Source: Dactylorhiza incarnata
Lineage: Eukaryota > Streptophyta > Magnoliopsida > Asparagales > Orchidaceae
Reading direction: 5' to 3'
Assembly (NCBI GenBank): GCA_033032865.1
Contig: JAWHQI010000040.1
Span: 10,647,001-10,711,000 of the forward strand
Length of the DNA: 64,000 nt
Part shown: piece by piece, positions 22,532 to 35,006 of the stretch
How the letters are laid out: each line of letters opens with the position of its first letter
Position numbering within the stretch: position 1 is the first letter of the stretch
Notes under the pieces: generated by a model
What the model was told of the DNA's origin: nothing
The model's input: only the letters and a program-made list of their open reading frames with translations
The model's database searches: none
Translations under genes and position numbers: made by a program

Positions 22532-24561
22532 AGTTTTTGGCGCCGTTGCCGGGGATTATTTTGTCGATATTTTCAAAATAGAGAGCGCTATTACTTCTAT
22601 CTTCTTTTTCTTGTTCTTTTTATCCCCCCCCCCCCATCTAAATTTTTTTTGTGTTATAATTAAATTCATGGAAAGGGAGATTTGGGCTTTCATCCCATCG
22701 CATCTTCTAGTACCTTGCAAACCCTTCACTGAGTACACCTTGGGAAGTCTAAGGCTAATTAAATCACATAAAGAAAAAAATTTCCTTTCTTTTCTTTTCT
22801 TTTTTTAAGTAATTTTCAAAAAACCAAAAAAAATTCTCTTTGAAAAAAATAATTATCTCTTTGAAAAAAAAATTAAACCTAAAAAAAATTATAAAACTAA
22901 TCAAAACTAAAAAAAGTAACTTTTATGTTTTATTTCATTTTTATTTTGTATTTTGTTCCATTATTTTAAAAGTAATTCTGCAGGTAATCGTGGTGGTCGT
23001 CCGTCTCCAAATCAGGGACGTGCTTCTTTTTCCCCTCCTTATTTTTTTCTTTCATAATCATGTGCTTTTATTTTATCTTTCTTCTTCATACTTAGCTTTC
23101 ATGATTGGGGACAATGTTGAATTTTAAGTATGGGGGTGTATTTCCCTTTCTTTTAAATTATAAAATCTTAGAAAATTTCCACACAAAAAATTAAAATCCC
23201 AAAATTCCAAAAATATTTTGGTTGTACATTGTTTATTTTCTTTTTGTACATAGTTTATTTCCTTTTTTGTTCTCTTTAACAAAAGAAAAATTAGCTTTTT
23301 ATTAAAAAAAATTAAAACCCAAAATCTTTAAAAAAATAGAAAATTAATTTCTTGAAAAGGGACGTTTGGGCTATCATCCCAGCATATATCCTAGTACCGT
23401 TAAGAACCCTTCACGGGGTATACCTCGGGAAGACCAAGAATTAATAAAAAAATCTTTTAGGCTTTCTAGTTTATGTTTGGCACTTTTATTATTTATTTCT
23501 TATCAAAAATCCAAAAAAAGAAAATTTCAAAAATTTCAAAAAAAAATGAAGAAAACATAGAAAAATTTCAAAAATATAATAATTCCTTACTTTGGTTTTT
23601 GTTATTTCCAAAATAAATTTTTTTATGAGTGTATTTATGAGCATTTATCTTTTAATTTATCATAGTTGGCTAAAATATAAATTTTGTATATTTAGGTGAT
23701 TTAGTTTTAAGAGATATTTTATGATTTTAATTTGATTAGAGAAATTTCTTTAGCACTTCTTCTCTTTTATTTTAAATAGTTACAATTTTGTTATAATTAT
23801 GCTTAACACCTTTAGACATTAATTATTTATACCTCATGCTTTTTTAATCTTAGGAAAGTTTAATTTACTATAGTTGCTCTCAAAATATTTTACTTTAAAT
23901 CTAATTTTTGTTTTAGCACTTTTTCCTTTAGCCTTTGCCCAATCCCAAAAAAAATCATTATTAAAAGATCATATGTCATGGGAATGAGAGAATCAAATTC
24001 ATTATTCCCTAAACATATGCATCATATCCTTTGTATGAAGAGTATTAAGAAAAGATTATATGGCATGGAAAATGAGAGGATAAAATTCATCATTTTCCTA
24101 AACATATACAATTAAAAAAAATGTGTGGGGTGAGAGGATAAAATTCATCACCTCTAACCAATCAACACAAATTATCTCTTCATGTTTACCCAAACCCCCC
24201 TTTTAGCCAATTTAATTGTTTTTAGTTAAAAATTAAAATATTAAAAGAGCATAAGTAGTAGATTATATTTTTCCAATAGTTTCTTTCAAAGTTATAGATT
24301 TATTAATTTTAAATCTAATTGTGTTTACAAATTACTCAATCTTGTTTACTAGTTATTATGTTTGAGAATTCTTGGCTAAATATTTTTCTCTTATTATTCT
24401 AATTTCATAATTTTGAACTTAATTCGTTAATCCCTAAATTTTCTTTTTTAGCTTACTTGTGATTTAATGAATTTTTTTTAATTAAAAATTTTATTAAATG
24501 CCTTATAAATATTTCTCATACTTTTGCTCTGGAATAATAAAAGCTTAAGTATGGGGGTATT
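22532..24561 (+). other. B internal region: PBS, duplicated block, two PPTs, no gene
   Basis: The PBS TGGCGCCGTTGCCGGGGA is at 22538-22555. A block of about 90 bases near 22672-22765 (TTTGGGCTTTCATCCC...) recurs diverged at 23359-23450 (TTTGGGCTATCATCCC...). PPT-like tracts TAAGTATGGGGGT lie at 23125-23138 and, next to the 3' LTR, at 24546-24559. The motif GAGAGGATAAAATTCATC is repeated near 24075 and 24130. The rest is AT-rich; no coding potential was recognised. Confidence 0.8.
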
Positions 24562-26263
24562 TGATAAGTAGTATTTGTGCATAATTTTATTATAGTATTT
24601 AGGTTAATTTTTATATAATTTTGTAAATATTATTTATATTTTGTTTTAAATTCACTTCTTTTATAATTTATGTTCTAAATATAGTTGTTTTTTTTTATTT
24701 TGCAAATTTTCCGGAATTTTTGCTCAATTTTTACAGTACACGCCCTAGGTCATGCCTGTGACCAAGGGCGTGTAACCTTAATTTCAGTCCAGAGTTGATC
24801 CCCCGCAATTTGAGTTAGTCCACAACAAGTCACGCCCTGGGTCACGCCCATGACCGAAAGGTCACGCCTATGACCGAAAGGTCACGCCTGTGACCAAGGA
24901 CGTGTAAACATAAAATCTTTCCAGTGTAGCTGCCGTCGAGACGTGGAGATGCCATGCAAAGTTGACTTAAGTCATGCCCGTGACCCCATTGTCACAGTCG
25001 TGACTTTCCCGTGTGATCCTTGCTCATCGGCGCGCCGGCTGTTCTTGAGTCACGCCCATGTTGCATTAAATAAAGTCATCCTGAGCCACGCCCGTGACCC
25101 AAAGGTCACGCCCGTGACATGTCCTTTTCTGCCGCACCGTCACGCAATCACCTACGCCGCTGTCCCAGCTGAGCGGAATAACTATTACACGCCCGTGACC
25201 GAGGGCGTGTAATCTCAAAATTTCTCCGCTAAATTCAGAGGCTCCATTCCAGCAAATGGCTCTTCTTCCCCCTGCCCAATTGGGCTGTTCTTGTATAGTT
25301 TTTCTTTATTTTTATGTTTTAGGTTTAGTTTTTATTTTAAGTAATTTCTTTTCATAAGCTTAGTTTTATTTCTTGTTATTTTATTTCATGCAAGATAGTT
25401 TAGTTCCTTTTCCATGCAATGAAATGTAGATTTCATTTTATGTAATCTCTCTTTATAGTAATGAAATTTTAAGCTTCTTTTCATTTGTGCAAAATCTCCT
25501 CTTCCATCCTTATCTCTCTTTCTTAATTTTTTCTTTAGTAAATATTTAGTTGTTCTTGATTTTCACAAGTTTCGTTTTGAAATTATCTTTTTCCTTACTA
25601 TCGTTTCTCCTCTCCTTCGATTTATTCTCGAAAAATAACGATATCGAGTTCATATGCCGGTTATGAATTTCAGTATTTGTTTTCGTATTCTAGTTAGCCG
25701 AGAGGCTCGTGCGTATGAATCGATCGCTCGAGAATAAAAAGAGTTACACGCACACCTCGAGAGAGGATGCATAAATCTTCTGGATAGGAGTCAAACCCTA
25801 TAGTGGGATTCACCTCGTTAAAGCGATTATTAGGCGTTTCGGTTATAGAATGAGAGTTCGGCCGATCAACATAATCTCAGGTGGGTGTATTCCTCGAGAG
25901 AGGTGCGTTCATAAGTTAGGAATCTCCACGGTCAAGGAATAGAGTAGAATGATAATATTTATCTTTTTTTTATTTCATTTCAAAGCAAGTTTGAATCAAG
26001 TTTTATTTTCTTTATTTATCTTGTTCTCTTTTATTTAGTTTTAAATTATTCCTCTTTCTCCGCTCTTTCCGATAAAATAATAGTTAGCTTTCTCGAAGTA
26101 GAAGTACTCGATAGGCCCGTGTTTAAATACGACCTTGATATTTTTAATTAGTATCCTATACTATAAACGATAAGGTATGCTTGCCTTCATTAAATATAGA
26201 ATTGGAGAACATAAATAATGAATCTTAAATTCTCTTAAATCCGAAACATTAATTTTTATATCA
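24562..26263 (+). repeat. B 3' LTR
   Basis: It has 55 more bases than the 5' LTR. Much of this is a three-fold 20-base tandem repeat GTCACGCCYRTGACCGAAAG at about 24839-24895 inside the palindrome cluster (24735-25212). The TATA box of the 5' LTR (CCTATAAATT) reads CCGCTAAATT here, so it is lost. The LTR ends ATATCA at 26263. Confidence 0.9.
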
Positions 26264-26882
26264 TAGACTTGGCCTTCTTCATGTTGTTCTCAGCAGTTCT
26301 CGACATGCCTAGGAGCTCGGGCAGTGTCTTGTCAATTTCATTCATGTTATAGTTCAAGATGAACTGCTCATAACTGTCCGACAATGATTGCAGGATCAGA
26401 TCAGTGGCCAACTCTTTGCCCAAGGGAAAACCCAGTCTTTCAAGGTTCTCTATATCCCCAATCATCTTAAGTACGTGAGTCCCTACTGAGTCTCGAGCTC
26501 CCATTGTTCACTGAAACAATGCCTTGGATATGTCATACCTCTCTTGCCGAGCTTGCCCCTCGAACATTTACTTGAGGTGCCCGATTATCTCATAACCACA
26601 CATGCTCTCGTGTTGCTTCTGAAGCTCAGAGGACATGGTAGCAAGCATGAGGCATTCCACATTCAGGGTATCATCCTAATACTTCTTGTAAGCATCTCTG
26701 TCTGCTCGAGGAGCATTTCCAGATGGCTCTGTGGGGGCTTTTCCTTCCAAGACATAAAGCTTGCTCTCTTGCCTGAGGACAATCCTCAGGTTCCTGTACC
26801 AGTCAAGGAAGTTCGTCACGTTGAGCTTGTCCTTCTCAAGGATGGCTCTCAGGGACAAAGTGGAGTGTGATGTGCTTGCCAT
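26264..26882 (-). pseudogene. C2 gag, N-terminal and central part
   Basis: The likely start is the ATG complementary to 26880-26882 (MASTSHSTLSLR). Next come FLDWYRNLRIVLRQE and a later part with VLKMIGDIENLERLGFPLGKEL and ELLGMSRTAENNMKKAKS (26256-26504), typical copia Gag (UBN2-type) sequence. A stop or frame break separates the two halves near 26505-26675. The frame continues beyond B at 20884. Confidence 0.88.
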
Positions 26883-27747
26883 GGAAATTCTACAATAGAT
26901 TTGCAAAACATTTTCAGTACTATATTTCAAAATACATTATATTTTAATAAGGACTTTTATTAAAAGCTCTCACTATTTTATTCAAATTGATAACCCTTAA
27001 TATCAATTTGGAGAGTTTATGCGAGCTACTCTCTTAGTGGACAAGATCCGTATTTCACCGCCATCGTAAGTCAGCTTTGGCTGTTCACCCATAATTTGGC
27101 TATTTAGGTAGACAACATTTTCCAATTGCATCACTATGCAACTTTTGTATGGTTGGTAAATAACTCTTTATTCACATCCATCATATGGTGCATGCCAACC
27201 CTATGCCTCTAGGCACTCAAACTTTGAGGTCACCTAGTTAAGTTGGACCCGATGTCGACAGTGGGATATCACAATTATCTGCTCGCACCCTTACCAAGAT
27301 AGATTAATGCACCTTGCTTTGGCAAGCCCACATTTCATCGATCGAAGTAGGAAGAGTGTCATCCATCGGAAGGCATCTGAATACTTAATATTTATTTTAA
27401 GATATTTTCATGATATTTGATTAACAATTAATCTTGATTAACATTTAATCAATGTGCACACTTTTTCACAATCATGAAACAAACAATAAGCATAACCCGG
27501 ATACATTCCAGATGCACAAGACCATCAACATTTGATGACATGGACTAAATCTGAATATTTAAAACATTTCTAAATCTTTGGATTTACTTGTACCGAATGC
27601 TAGCACAGGAAACCACCCTTTAAAGCAGTAGACAAGCTCGCCTCTCTATTCCTTTAGTTTCTCAAACTAACATAGAGATAGACGGTTACTGCAAAAGGGA
27701 ACAATTTCTGAAACATGGAAATAGCAGGAACCTAGCTCTGATACGAA
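26883..27747 (-). other. C2 leader with PBS
   Basis: This is the untranslated leader between the 5' LTR and gag. The PBS on the minus strand reads TTCGTATCAGAGCTAGG (27731-27747), an initiator tRNA-Met type site with mismatches. No gene was seen. Confidence 0.8.
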
Positions 27748-29004
27748 TGTTGGGTTATCCTCAAGGGTATACACATTAGAATGTGCACAGCGGAATATAT
27801 GAGAACAACCCAAAAAATAAACGGATCTTGCTAGAACCATGAATCAAGAAATTGTAACAATAATAAAATTACCTTTGCGGAGTTGAGTCAATACTCAACC
27901 GGATGCCCCAAGAAAAATCTTCTTGAAATCGGAATCCTATTCTGAGTTCTCCTTTTGATTCCTTTGGCATTGTCAATATCTAGTGTGGAAATAAGTCCAC
28001 GCCTCTATAGAAGTCCACACAAGCGCCGAAGAACCCTAGCACCTTGTCACACAAGGTCTAGGTCGGAGAAGGAGAAAGCTCTCTGCGTCTCCACAGATTA
28101 TCAGATCCGTACATAAGAGAGGCGACGGCGGCGGCAGTCGGCTGATCGGCGGGAACCAAGAGGAGCAGAACCCTCTCGTCTCTTTCAAGATTGCAAGTCC
28201 TTTCGCAAAAACTTTGCCGACAGAGAAGATCCGATCTTCCCCACTCTTGAAACCTAAATCTGGCCCATTTATACCCATAGATATAAAGCAGATAAAGTCC
28301 CGCTATCCGTAGACCTAAAATATGAGTTAAAATAAAATTCGGCGTGAACAGATTTATCGAGTCATTACGATGAATTTGTCGAAACACTTTCAACGGGTTT
28401 GTCGAGACATCACGATAACTCTCTAAATGTCACGATGAATTTGTTGAAACCTTTTTCAACGGATTTGTCGAAACACAACGACGAATCATTGAGTCCCACT
28501 CGACGAATACAGGTTTGATGAGACATCATGATGATTCGTAGAGTCCCACTCGATGAATTTGTATCATCGAGATATCTCCATCACTCGACACGCACGACAA
28601 ATTCGTCGAAACCCTTTCGACAGATTTGCCGAGTCATTACGATGAATCGTCGAGTCATCACGATATAAGTTGACAAATCATCGAGTCATCACATTGACTC
28701 TCGATGAAATCGTTGAGATACCTTTATGACATTGATAAAAAGTTGATATTCGCAATATCTCCTTGTGATCCCGATGACATGCTCCATACAATATACATTA
28801 TATTTAGGAGAAATTAATCAAACCACCAATACTCTAATTAGTCGTAGGATTAGTCCTTCACTCATATCCAGTATGAACAAGACCAACACAATCTTTTTCT
28901 CCAATTTCTCCAAACACTCTTATGTGCGACCCTATAGGCTCATATCGCGTTGGTAGTGAGACTAACTGCTCGATTTCTTCCGGATCACTGCAGAAGCTCC
29001 AACA
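27748..29004 (-). repeat. C2 5' LTR (1,257 bp)
   Basis: It is bounded by TGTTGGG and CCAACA, with the TSD CCATG following at 29005. A TATA-like box on the minus strand lies at about 28264-28275. The CGACGAATTCGTCG cluster at about 28345-28720 has extra copies compared with the 3' LTR (around 28430-28525). Confidence 0.93.
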
Positions 29005-30261
29005 CCATGCTGCTCATTTCAAACTTCCCTTGCATTAAGTTAGCAAACATCTTGCAACGGTTGTCATCTGTAGACCCAAAAATTATATCATCAACATAAA
29101 TTTGGACTGGCAAACTCTTGCCCTTTATTTACCTTAGAAAAATGTTATCTATCTACCCCCTTGAAAACTTATTTTCATTGAGGAAGTTAGATAGAGTTTC
29201 ATACCAAGCTCTTGGAGCTTGTTTTCAAACCATATAATGTTTTGTTTAAGAAATAATCATGATCAGAAAAATTAGGACTAACAAAAACTGGTGGCTGCTC
29301 AACATATACTTCTTCCTTGAGATCCCCATTGAGGAATGCAGATTTCGCATCCATTTGGTACACCTTGAATCCTATGTGAGCAGCATAGGCTAGGAAGAGA
29401 CTTATTATCTCAAGTCTTGCTACTGGTGCATAGGTCTGATCAAAATCAATTCCTTCTTCTTGACTATATCCATTTGCAACTAGTCTTGCCTTATTCTTGA
29501 TGATGATCTCATTATCATCTAGCTTGTTCCTGTAGACCCACTTGGTTCTCATTACATTCTGGTGTTGAGGTCTAGGAACTAACTTCCACACCTTGCATAT
29601 TTTGCACTGTCTAAGCTCTTCTTGCAAAGTCATGATCCAAGAAGGGTCTGAATTTGCATCTTCAAATATCTTAGGTTCAATCAGAGAAAGGTAGCTCAGA
29701 TACAGTGCTTCATTTTGAGCACTTCTTCTTGTTCCAGCTCCTTGACTCATTTATCCAATCACTTGACTGCTTGGATGATCTTTGTGGTGCCTCCAAGCTG
29801 GTGGTAGTGCTCCTTGAGCTTCAGCATTTGCTGTAGCAACTAGCAGTTGTCCAGGTGTAGTGTCATATGCTTCTCCTTAGACTAGTTCTCCATCGTCAAT
29901 GATCATATAAGGATATGTTAATTATTCTAAGCTTATCTATTCCATCTTCATATCTATACCTGCAACACTAGAAAAGCTAGGCAAACCTTGATGAATCAAG
30001 CTTGTCTCATCAAATACAATATATATTGATTCTTTTACCACATGGGCTTTCTTGTTGAATATTCTATAAGCCTTGTTGTGACTCTTATATCCAACAAGAA
30101 TCCCCTCAAAACATTTCTCAGCAAATTTAGTTAGATAAGATTTACCATTATTTAGGACATAACACTTACATCCAAAGATTCTAAAGTAGGCCAGATTTGG
30201 TTTTCTTCCCTTTATTAGTTCATAAGGAGTTTTCTTGTGACTTTCTAAGATAGAGGCTCTA
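29005..30261 (-). pseudogene. C1 copia pol fragment: integrase C-terminus and RT
   Basis: On the minus strand from 30261 downward: integrase C-terminus (ESHKKTPYELIKGRKPNLAYF, then a GYKSHNKAYRIFN segment); a linker; RT at 29199-29750 with [38 protein letters not shown] and [19 protein letters not shown]; and the catalytic box QIYVDDIIFGS near 29070-29105. YVDDIIFGS is typical of Sireviruses. A frameshift and stops lie near 29150-29200 and 29750-29900. It is cut by C2 on one side and G4 on the other. Confidence 0.9.
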
Positions 30262-30873
30262 TGATGATTTGATTCGGATTGTTCTTTTTAATTGTTTTGG
30301 TTAACCTTTATTTGATGAGATTAGAGTTAGGCAGGTGTTTCCAAAGAGTCTCGCAAGTACTCCTACTTTGAGAAATTAACCGTTATCCTATCAAAAGATA
30401 GAAGTAACGGTATTTTTCTCCTTTCGAAATATTGACGATTACGCCTCAGCTACAACGCCGAATTCTATTCATTTTTAAAATAGAAAAGGAGAGTTTTGCA
30501 CTAATTTGGTTTGAACAGTTTTTGTTTAAATTTTAATCCGAACTAATCATATAATAAAGGCAAGTATACCTTATCGTTTGTAATACAGGATATTTTGTAT
30601 TAGAAAATATCGAGGTCGTATATTTCCGCGGATCGTGTTGATTAAGCTACTTTGAGGAACGAACTATTACTTTATCGGAATAAGATTTTAGTGTGGGTTT
30701 CTAAAAGAAAACGATAATAAGGCCTATAACTAGAATTCTAAACGATGATAATAATAGCGCCCGATGTTGAAATACCTTGAGACAAAAATAGTCTTTTTTA
30801 GAAGTAAAAGAGATGACTTTTTAAAACATCAAAACGGCTTGGCCGTGGAGGTTCCATAATTATGAACGCTCCT

Positions 30874-32310
30874 TGATGCGCGTTCTGCAAGTGCACCGGC
30901 CGCACAAGTAATAAAGTTGGGATTACGTCCCCGAATATCGTCTCTCAAGGAATGCGCGTGGTTAGTTTGACTCTTCGGATTGAGAAAATAATTACGAGAG
31001 TAAATTAAAGGAAAAATCAGAGCTTTGATTTTGGTTTCCTAAATTACTACACAGAAATGAGATGCGGGTCAAAACTCCGCTTCGAAAGGCGGGATGGATG
31101 CAACGGCCGCGATGATGTGCTTCGTAAAGAGTGTGGATGGAAAGTAACTGTGACGATTGAGGGTCGTACACACCTCTTCGCAAAGTGGGGGTGAATGCAG
31201 CGGTCGCAATGCCACGCTTCGGTATGCGGGTGAAATGGCCATAGTGCGGGGTTTTGTGAGGGTCGAGTTCACCTCTTCGCCAACATCACCACTAGCAATT
31301 GCTAGATGGCTAGCTAGAACGTGTGTGTGGAAGTGGAGTGGGGGCGGAGCGCATCACAGCAAAGCATTAAGCGAGAAATAAAATAAGAGTATACTTCCAT
31401 TCATAGACAAATAGAGATCACTCTAGTTCAATACAATAGTTAAGCATACATTTCCAAAAGAGAGAGGGTAGAGGAAACCACGAGATGAGAAGCCTCACCG
31501 TAGATCTTGGCCAGAATGGGGGGTTGTCAAGCCTCCTCCGAGCTCAGTCCTTGGTTGCTTCCGGAGTTCAGAGGCTGTCACTACCTCCAAACATCATCCG
31601 TCTTCTTCTCAGAGTTGGGTCTCTTCCACTTAGCCCAATGGAGATGCCACACCTTGAAATAGTTGCTATAGATGGCGGGGAATGCTTCTGGAACCCTTGA
31701 TGGAGCTTAAGATCGATGGAAGAAGCTTTCCCAAGGAAGGGGATGGATGGATGGAGCTTGGAGAGGGAAAACGGCGGAGCTTGCGGAAGAATTCGCTCCC
31801 AAAACAATGCTGAATGACCTAAAATCGCGGAGCCGGTCTTTAAATACGGAGCAGAATAAACACTGTGCACGACCAGTGGTGGTGCGCACTATAGTCACTG
31901 GTCGTGTGTGAGCAACCAGCAGCCTGGACGAACATCTGCATTTGATCGTGTGATTTGTAGTGATCGTGCGCCTGATCGTGCGAGAACAAATCGCACGATC
32001 AGGTCCAGATTTTCATGGAATCACATGGATTGCCCCCCCCCCTGGAATGCATTTCAGCTCCTGGTACCTGCAGCAAACTCAAACATACTCATTGTGGCCT
32101 AGAAATAAAGCACCCAGCGGCATAAAATATGCACCAAAGAGAATAAAAGGGAACATCCAAGATAACACACAGAAGTAGGCTAAGGAAGGTACTATTTACG
32201 CAAATAACCAACAAATCCAATATAAGCGATAATCAACCTAATATGCACTACCTATGCATGATACTAAGCCTAAATGAGTCCTAAAATATGTATATAATGG
32301 AGACTCATCA
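30874..32310 (-). repeat. F5 3' LTR (1,437 bp)
   Basis: It carries CGCACGACCA-type palindromes at about 31862-32005 and a TATA-like GTATTTAAAG (minus) at about 31838-31847. The terminal inverted repeat has 7-base arms ATGAGTC/GACTCAT near 32274-32280 and 32302-32308. Confidence 0.9.
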
Positions 32311-34107
32311 CACCCCCAGACTTACTCGTTTGCGCGTCCTGAGCAAACTACTCTCGGCGGACGGGAAAAACAAGGGTTAGAAAGGTGATTGTGGCTAGGA
32401 GTAATATGCGAAATCAAATAATCATGTTCATAAAACTCTCGTAGAAGAAATTTCTATTATGCAAAGTAATTTACAAATATCTAAAATAGTAAATAAGAGA
32501 TTAGTTTACTCAAAAGCTGAACCAAGTATGATCTGCCAGTCACGTGTAGGGATAATGTAGGGATGCGCTCAGATGAGTATTTCAAAAAATACGGGATACG
32601 GAACTAACTCCACCGAAATCCATCAGTGTCAGGAGCCATAAGCTCGCACTTTCGCACTCTCTCCACAGCATCAAGTAAAACTACACACAAGTCAATAGGG
32701 CTTTCGGGTAAATATGAGGCTTAGGTTGCGGTAGGATACACAATGATAAACTCGGAGGCTAACGCACCTAACGCATTTGAGCAATACAAATTGTAAACTC
32801 GGGCAACCAATAAAGCTGATGTGTTCATCGCCAACACCCAATATATAGTAATTCTTATCAAATAATTCAGGATTTCTGAATTAGAATATAAAGCTCAATT
32901 TTTTTTTTCTTTTGGAGCGCTAATCTTTTCAATTTTTAGCTCACAAATACTTTTTCATTTTTTTTTCTTCTCCCTTTTTTTTAACTTAAGCAATCCAAAT
33001 ATGTATCCATACATAACAGCACATCACAATAATCAGTTATACTATAAAGCTCGAAACGCGTGCGCATACAGGTTTGGTAATCTTGGCTTAAGCGAGAGCG
33101 GTGGAGCTAAATAGAAAAGATGGGATAGGCACAAAATTGGTTAGCAAGGGTGAATTTCTAGTTTTTTCTCAAAGCTCAAATGGTCCAAAGAATGGCCTAC
33201 ATCATGCTAATGCGTTAGGACTACCCGGTGCCTATGTTTCGAGAATCGCTAAGAGCGAGTTCTTAGCCACCGAGAAAGATAACTCTTTCTCCCGACTCGA
33301 GAAATACGAATCTAGCATTCGATACCAACTCACCTACACTACCGGTAGATCGACACAGGTTCATGCTTTGAGTAAAGTACAACTCTAATTACTAAATTAG
33401 AGAAGAATAAAGCTACAACGCATGAAAATAGAAATAACTTCTACACAAAATTCTATGCAAAACATGAGTATTCGATTAGAACACTACTGGAGTCAACATC
33501 GTACTCCAAACCACAATTCCTAGCTAACACAATCGACTTCCCGGCTTCATTCCAAAAGGAAACTTGGCACGGTAGCACTCGCAAGTAAGTGCGTGCATAG
33601 TGGGTGCAGCGTGTGCGTGCTACATAAAAATTGATCAACTGAAATAAACAGAAAGCTAAAATAATAACACTACCGGAATGCGTGCGTGTGTTCACGTGCA
33701 TGGTTCTCACTCTCCCCCAGACTTACATGAAAGCATAATCTAAGATATGATTCTTTAAACATTAAACTAAGGAGAAAAGGGAGAGTGTACCCCATGCTCA
33801 GAAGTGAGCATACCGGAAGAATTGGCGTTTTGTCCTGAATGCGGTTGTTCCGCCTTGCTCCAAGAAATACGGGCCTGCGATTAAAGAGTACCCAGGCACA
33901 ACAAAAATATAATAAGGAAAATAAAGAAGAACGAAGGAGCGGAACCAAGCGGTCCCCAATGGGTTGTCTCCCAAGAGACCTTTTGCTTAACATCCTTAAA
34001 GGTGGACCAAATACCTGTATTAGCAGATTATAGAATTGTTCACGCAAAATTAAAGAGAGGAGATCATCCAAGTCTACGTAGTATTATTACACAACCAAAT
34101 GGAGAAA
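32311..34107 (-). other. F5 3' non-coding region with two PPT-like tracts
   Basis: The PPT TAAGTCTGGGGGTG (minus strand, 32311-32324) abuts the 3' LTR. A second, TAAGTCTGGGGGAGA, lies at 33711-33725, about 1.4 kb further in. Pyrimidine and T-rich stretches occur at 32898-32990. Open frames near 33453-34071 show no domain. Confidence 0.75.
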
Positions 34108-34935
34108 TCAACTATACGTTGATTTAAAATAGTAACTGCAGATAGAAGAAAAAGGTCCGGAGACCCGCAACTGATGGCAACGAAGTAAGAGGTTTAGCCT
34201 CCATCCCCAAGTCTCCTCTTTTTCTGCTCTCTTTCTCTCTTCCAAGAGTATTTCTTCAAAGAAAAATCGCTTTCCTCCCTGTAGCCAGTCCTTTAGGGGA
34301 AGCATATGCGGTGACACTAGAGTGGACAGAGCAATATCGTCTGCCACTGCAACATGCTTATCCTGCCAGGAATGCATCATCCGACTGCCCAAAAATGGGT
34401 CAGCATATTCCAAATTATGCGGGGGCACAAATGAAACGATGTTAGAAATAACAGGAAGAGATGGAGCGAGAGTATACTAAACATCCGTACGGGCAAAGCA
34501 GGAGGAAGAAATGTCACAAGTGACATCCTCCCGTGAGAGATGATCAGATTCTACCTGGATGACCAACGCTAACTCTTCCTGTTGAATTGTAACCAATGAA
34601 AGAGGGTCAAGAAACAAAGTAGATGAAGAACATAAAGAATCATTAGTCAAGGGAGTGATCCCGGTTTCACTCCCTGCAGGTTCTGATTGTACCACTATCA
34701 CAACACGAGGAGGTTCTTGCAACACGGCCGAGGCAAGAGGCACCAAAGTCTCAACCTGCCTAGTCAATCTATCAATATACTCTTGCCGTGTTTCAAGGTC
34801 TTGAATTATAATTTGAGCAAATTTGAAGAATTTCTCCTCCAAATAGGTTATATCCTCATCATGTTGTGACAGGAGGAGTAAAGAACATGACATGGCTCCT
34901 GCATACACACTACCCGAAAACAGTAAAAAAAACAA
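34108..34935 (-). pseudogene. F5 homologue of the A1 acidic protein
   Basis: A single reading frame has one in-frame TAG (34477-34479). The N-terminal part MFFLLFSGSVYAGAM is followed by a heptad-rich stretch (YLEEKFFKF onward), then PAGSETGITP, LFLDP and an acidic Ser-rich region matching the A1 protein (PAGSETGTTP, LFPDP). Beyond the stop it reads on through FVPPHNLEYADPFLG and a Lys/Glu-rich segment to an Arg-rich end. No zinc knuckle was seen, so the N-terminus differs from A1 or is lost. Function unknown. Confidence 0.6.
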
Positions 34936-35006
34936 CTCCAGTAACTATTAACTCAAACACCAAAATCCAACAACGCCTGCATTCCTCGGCAACGGTGCCA
35001 AAAACT

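Larger units (their letters stand above)
20885..26263 (+). mobile_element. B: Ty3-like LTR element without genes
   Basis: LTRs at 20885-22531 (1,647 bp) and 24562-26263 (1,702 bp) begin TGATA and end ATATCA. The element has a tRNA-Asp type PBS and a PPT, and a 2.0-kb AT-rich interior without a believable ORF. The LTRs share a TGATAAGTA start, the GTCACGCCCGTGAC motif and an R/U5 segment (around TACGACCTTGATATTT) with G4, so B looks like a gene-less relative that G4-type or full-length relatives could mobilise. It interrupts the C2 gag, and the frame resumes on both sides. Confidence 0.92.
9122..29004 (-). mobile_element. C2: complete Ty1/copia element with two nested insertions
   Basis: Two LTRs beginning TGTTGGG and ending CCAACA lie at 9122-10285 (3' LTR) and 27748-29004 (5' LTR). 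The 5-bp TSD CCATG is found at 9117-9121 and 29005-29009. Between the LTRs, on the minus strand, are gag, protease, integrase, RT and RNase H in copia order, broken by A1 (12228-18515) and B (20885-26263). Without these insertions the element is about 8.2 kb. It sits in the RT region of C1. All coding parts carry disruptions, so it is not autonomous now. Gag and RNase H resemble the large Tork/Angela-like group; the clade is uncertain. Confidence 0.95.

Noticed and set aside
22840..23127. Lys/Phe-rich frame in element B
   Set aside because: Encoded by A/T homopolymer runs next to the inner PPT; no domain.
33670..34071. 133-codon minus-strand frame in F5
   Set aside because: Covers the inner PPT region and has no counterpart in A1; likely chance.
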